Shown piece after piece: positions 5,626 through 5,921 of a DNA stretch of 5,921 nucleotides. Position 1 is the first letter of the stretch. Every line of letters begins with the position of its first letter. The stretch comes from Chloroflexia bacterium (GTDB lineage Bacteria > Chloroflexota > Chloroflexia > Thermomicrobiales > UBA6265). The notes under the pieces are model-generated. The model was not told the DNA's origin and did not search any database. It saw only the letters and a list, made by a program, of their open reading frames with translations. The position numbers and the translations under genes are program-made. Location: the NCBI GenBank assembly GCA_013696525.1, contig JACCYK010000464.1, positions 1-5,921 on the forward strand. The letters are read 5' to 3'.

Positions 5626-5653
5626 TCATACACCAAGCCCGGCTGATTGGCAA
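5625..5653 (-). promoter_or_regulatory. Promoter of the cupin gene
   Basis: On the minus strand, -35 TTGCCA (5653-5648) and -10 TATGAT (5630-5625) are separated by exactly 17 bp. Each hexamer matches the sigma-70 consensus at 5 of 6 positions. O2 overlaps the -35 and O1 covers the start point, so repressor on either site would block it. Confidence 0.65.
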
Positions 5654-5667
5654 CCAAGTTGTCTATA
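5651..5667. promoter_or_regulatory. Operator-like repeat O2 (CAACCAAGTTGTCTATA)
   Basis: This second copy of the element differs from O1 at one base of 17. Its dyad is CAAC-CAA-GTTG (5651-5661, centre 5656) with an outer G/C pair at 5649/5663. It overlaps the cupin -35 and immediately precedes the -10 of the MarR-family gene, so one bound dimer could repress both directions. Confidence 0.65.
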
Positions 5668-5669
5668 AT
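5664..5669 (+). promoter_or_regulatory. -10 element of the MarR-family gene
   Basis: A perfect TATAAT overlaps the end of O2, 39 nt before the ATG at 5709. No good -35 is seen 16-18 bp upstream (5640-5647 is GC-rich), so the promoter is probably weak, as expected for an autoregulated repressor gene. Confidence 0.5.
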
Positions 5670-5708
5670 GAGAAGCTGATTCACGACGATCGGATCCGTG
5701 AGGGCACG

Positions 5709-5921
5709 ATGCAACCGCCTGATCGCTACGGCTTCGAGTTCGCGCTCCGGCTGGCCGGCGCCTTCCGCGCCGTTATTGACCGCCTCCACGCCGAGCTTGC
5801 CGCCAGGGGGCATCCGGACGCCCGGCCGGTCCATGGCTTTGCCCTGCAAGCGATCGGTCCGGACGGGGTGACAATCAGCGAGCTGGGGCGCCGCCTGGGT
5901 GTTTCCAAGCAGGCCGCCGCC
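5709..5921 (+). CDS. MarR-family transcriptional regulator, N-terminal part (cut by window end)
   Basis: The first 71 codons are present and the frame remains open at the window edge. Residues 1-31 form a long amphipathic helix (YGFEFALRLAGAFRAVIDRLHAEL), as in the MarR dimer interface. After it, VHGFALQAIGPDGVTISELGRRLGVSKQAA (41-70) covers the second helix and the helix-turn-helix of the winged-helix domain; SELGRRLGVSKQAA is a typical MarR-family HTH. The start ATG is preceded by GAGGG (5700-5704) at a rather short 4-nt spacing, and no in-frame ATG or GTG lies just upstream. It is divergent from the cupin gene and probably represses that gene and itself through O1 and O2. The ligand is unknown. 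Confidence 0.8.
   Translation, partial: MQPPDRYGFEFALRLAGAFRAVIDRLHAELAARGHPDARPVHGFALQAIGPDGVTISELGRRLGVSKQAAA

Noticed and set aside
5190..5849. Longer version of the cupin gene starting at 5849
   Set aside because: It would overlap the divergent MarR-family gene and the operator region. The ATG at 5570 has an ideal Shine-Dalgarno, and the cupin homology begins after it.
1..5921. CRISPR array, tRNA or rRNA genes
   Set aside because: I see no regularly spaced repeats beyond the two operators and the gene duplication, and no tRNA cloverleaf or rRNA-like sequence.

Overview
This is a 5.9 kb, high-GC bacterial window. Most of it is one plus-strand ABC-transporter import cluster. At the right-hand end there is a small divergent regulator/cupin locus. 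The Tat signal style of the binding proteins (SRRxVLRAG, a long Ala/Gly stretch, a Cys-free SARAQDA junction), the GC-rich codon use and the gene order recall Chloroflexota of the Thermomicrobia type (Sphaerobacter/Thermomicrobium-like). That placement is an impression from sequence style, not a demonstrated assignment.

Positions 83-2910 hold two tandem paralogous family-1 extracellular solute-binding proteins of about 440 aa, each with a Tat signal peptide. The mature proteins are about 83% identical by eye. At the DNA level they are a mosaic of nearly identical tracts and much more diverged stretches, which points to duplication followed by gene conversion. Each gene is followed, 7-8 nt after its stop codon, by an elaborate GC-rich inverted-repeat structure (1403-1501 and 2918-2991). 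These look like intercistronic mRNA structures that could stabilise or set the dosage of the binding-protein messages.

Positions 3022-4808 encode the two membrane subunits: a MalF/UgpA-type permease, then a MalG/UgpE-type permease translationally coupled to it through an ATGA overlap. Both carry the EAA loop that contacts the ATPase. No ATPase is encoded in the window, so the importer must use one encoded elsewhere, possibly a shared MsmX/UgpC-like subunit. Two binding proteins appear to feed one channel. The substrate is probably a carbohydrate but cannot be read from the sequence.

Positions 4809-4958 carry no intact gene. They hold hairpins that resemble the right end (omegaRNA 3' end) of an IS200/IS605 TnpB-type element, or alternatively the operon terminator. 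On the minus strand, 4959-5189 is an orphan coding-like fragment without a credible start, directly downstream of and in frame with the stop of a 126-aa cupin-domain gene (5190-5570). The cupin gene is divergent from a MarR-family regulator (5709 to the window end, truncated by the window). The 138-bp gap between them contains two copies of a CAACCARGTTGTCTATA element, with dyad centres 42 bp apart, laid over the promoters I infer for both genes. This is a self-consistent MarR-type switch controlling the cupin gene and itself.
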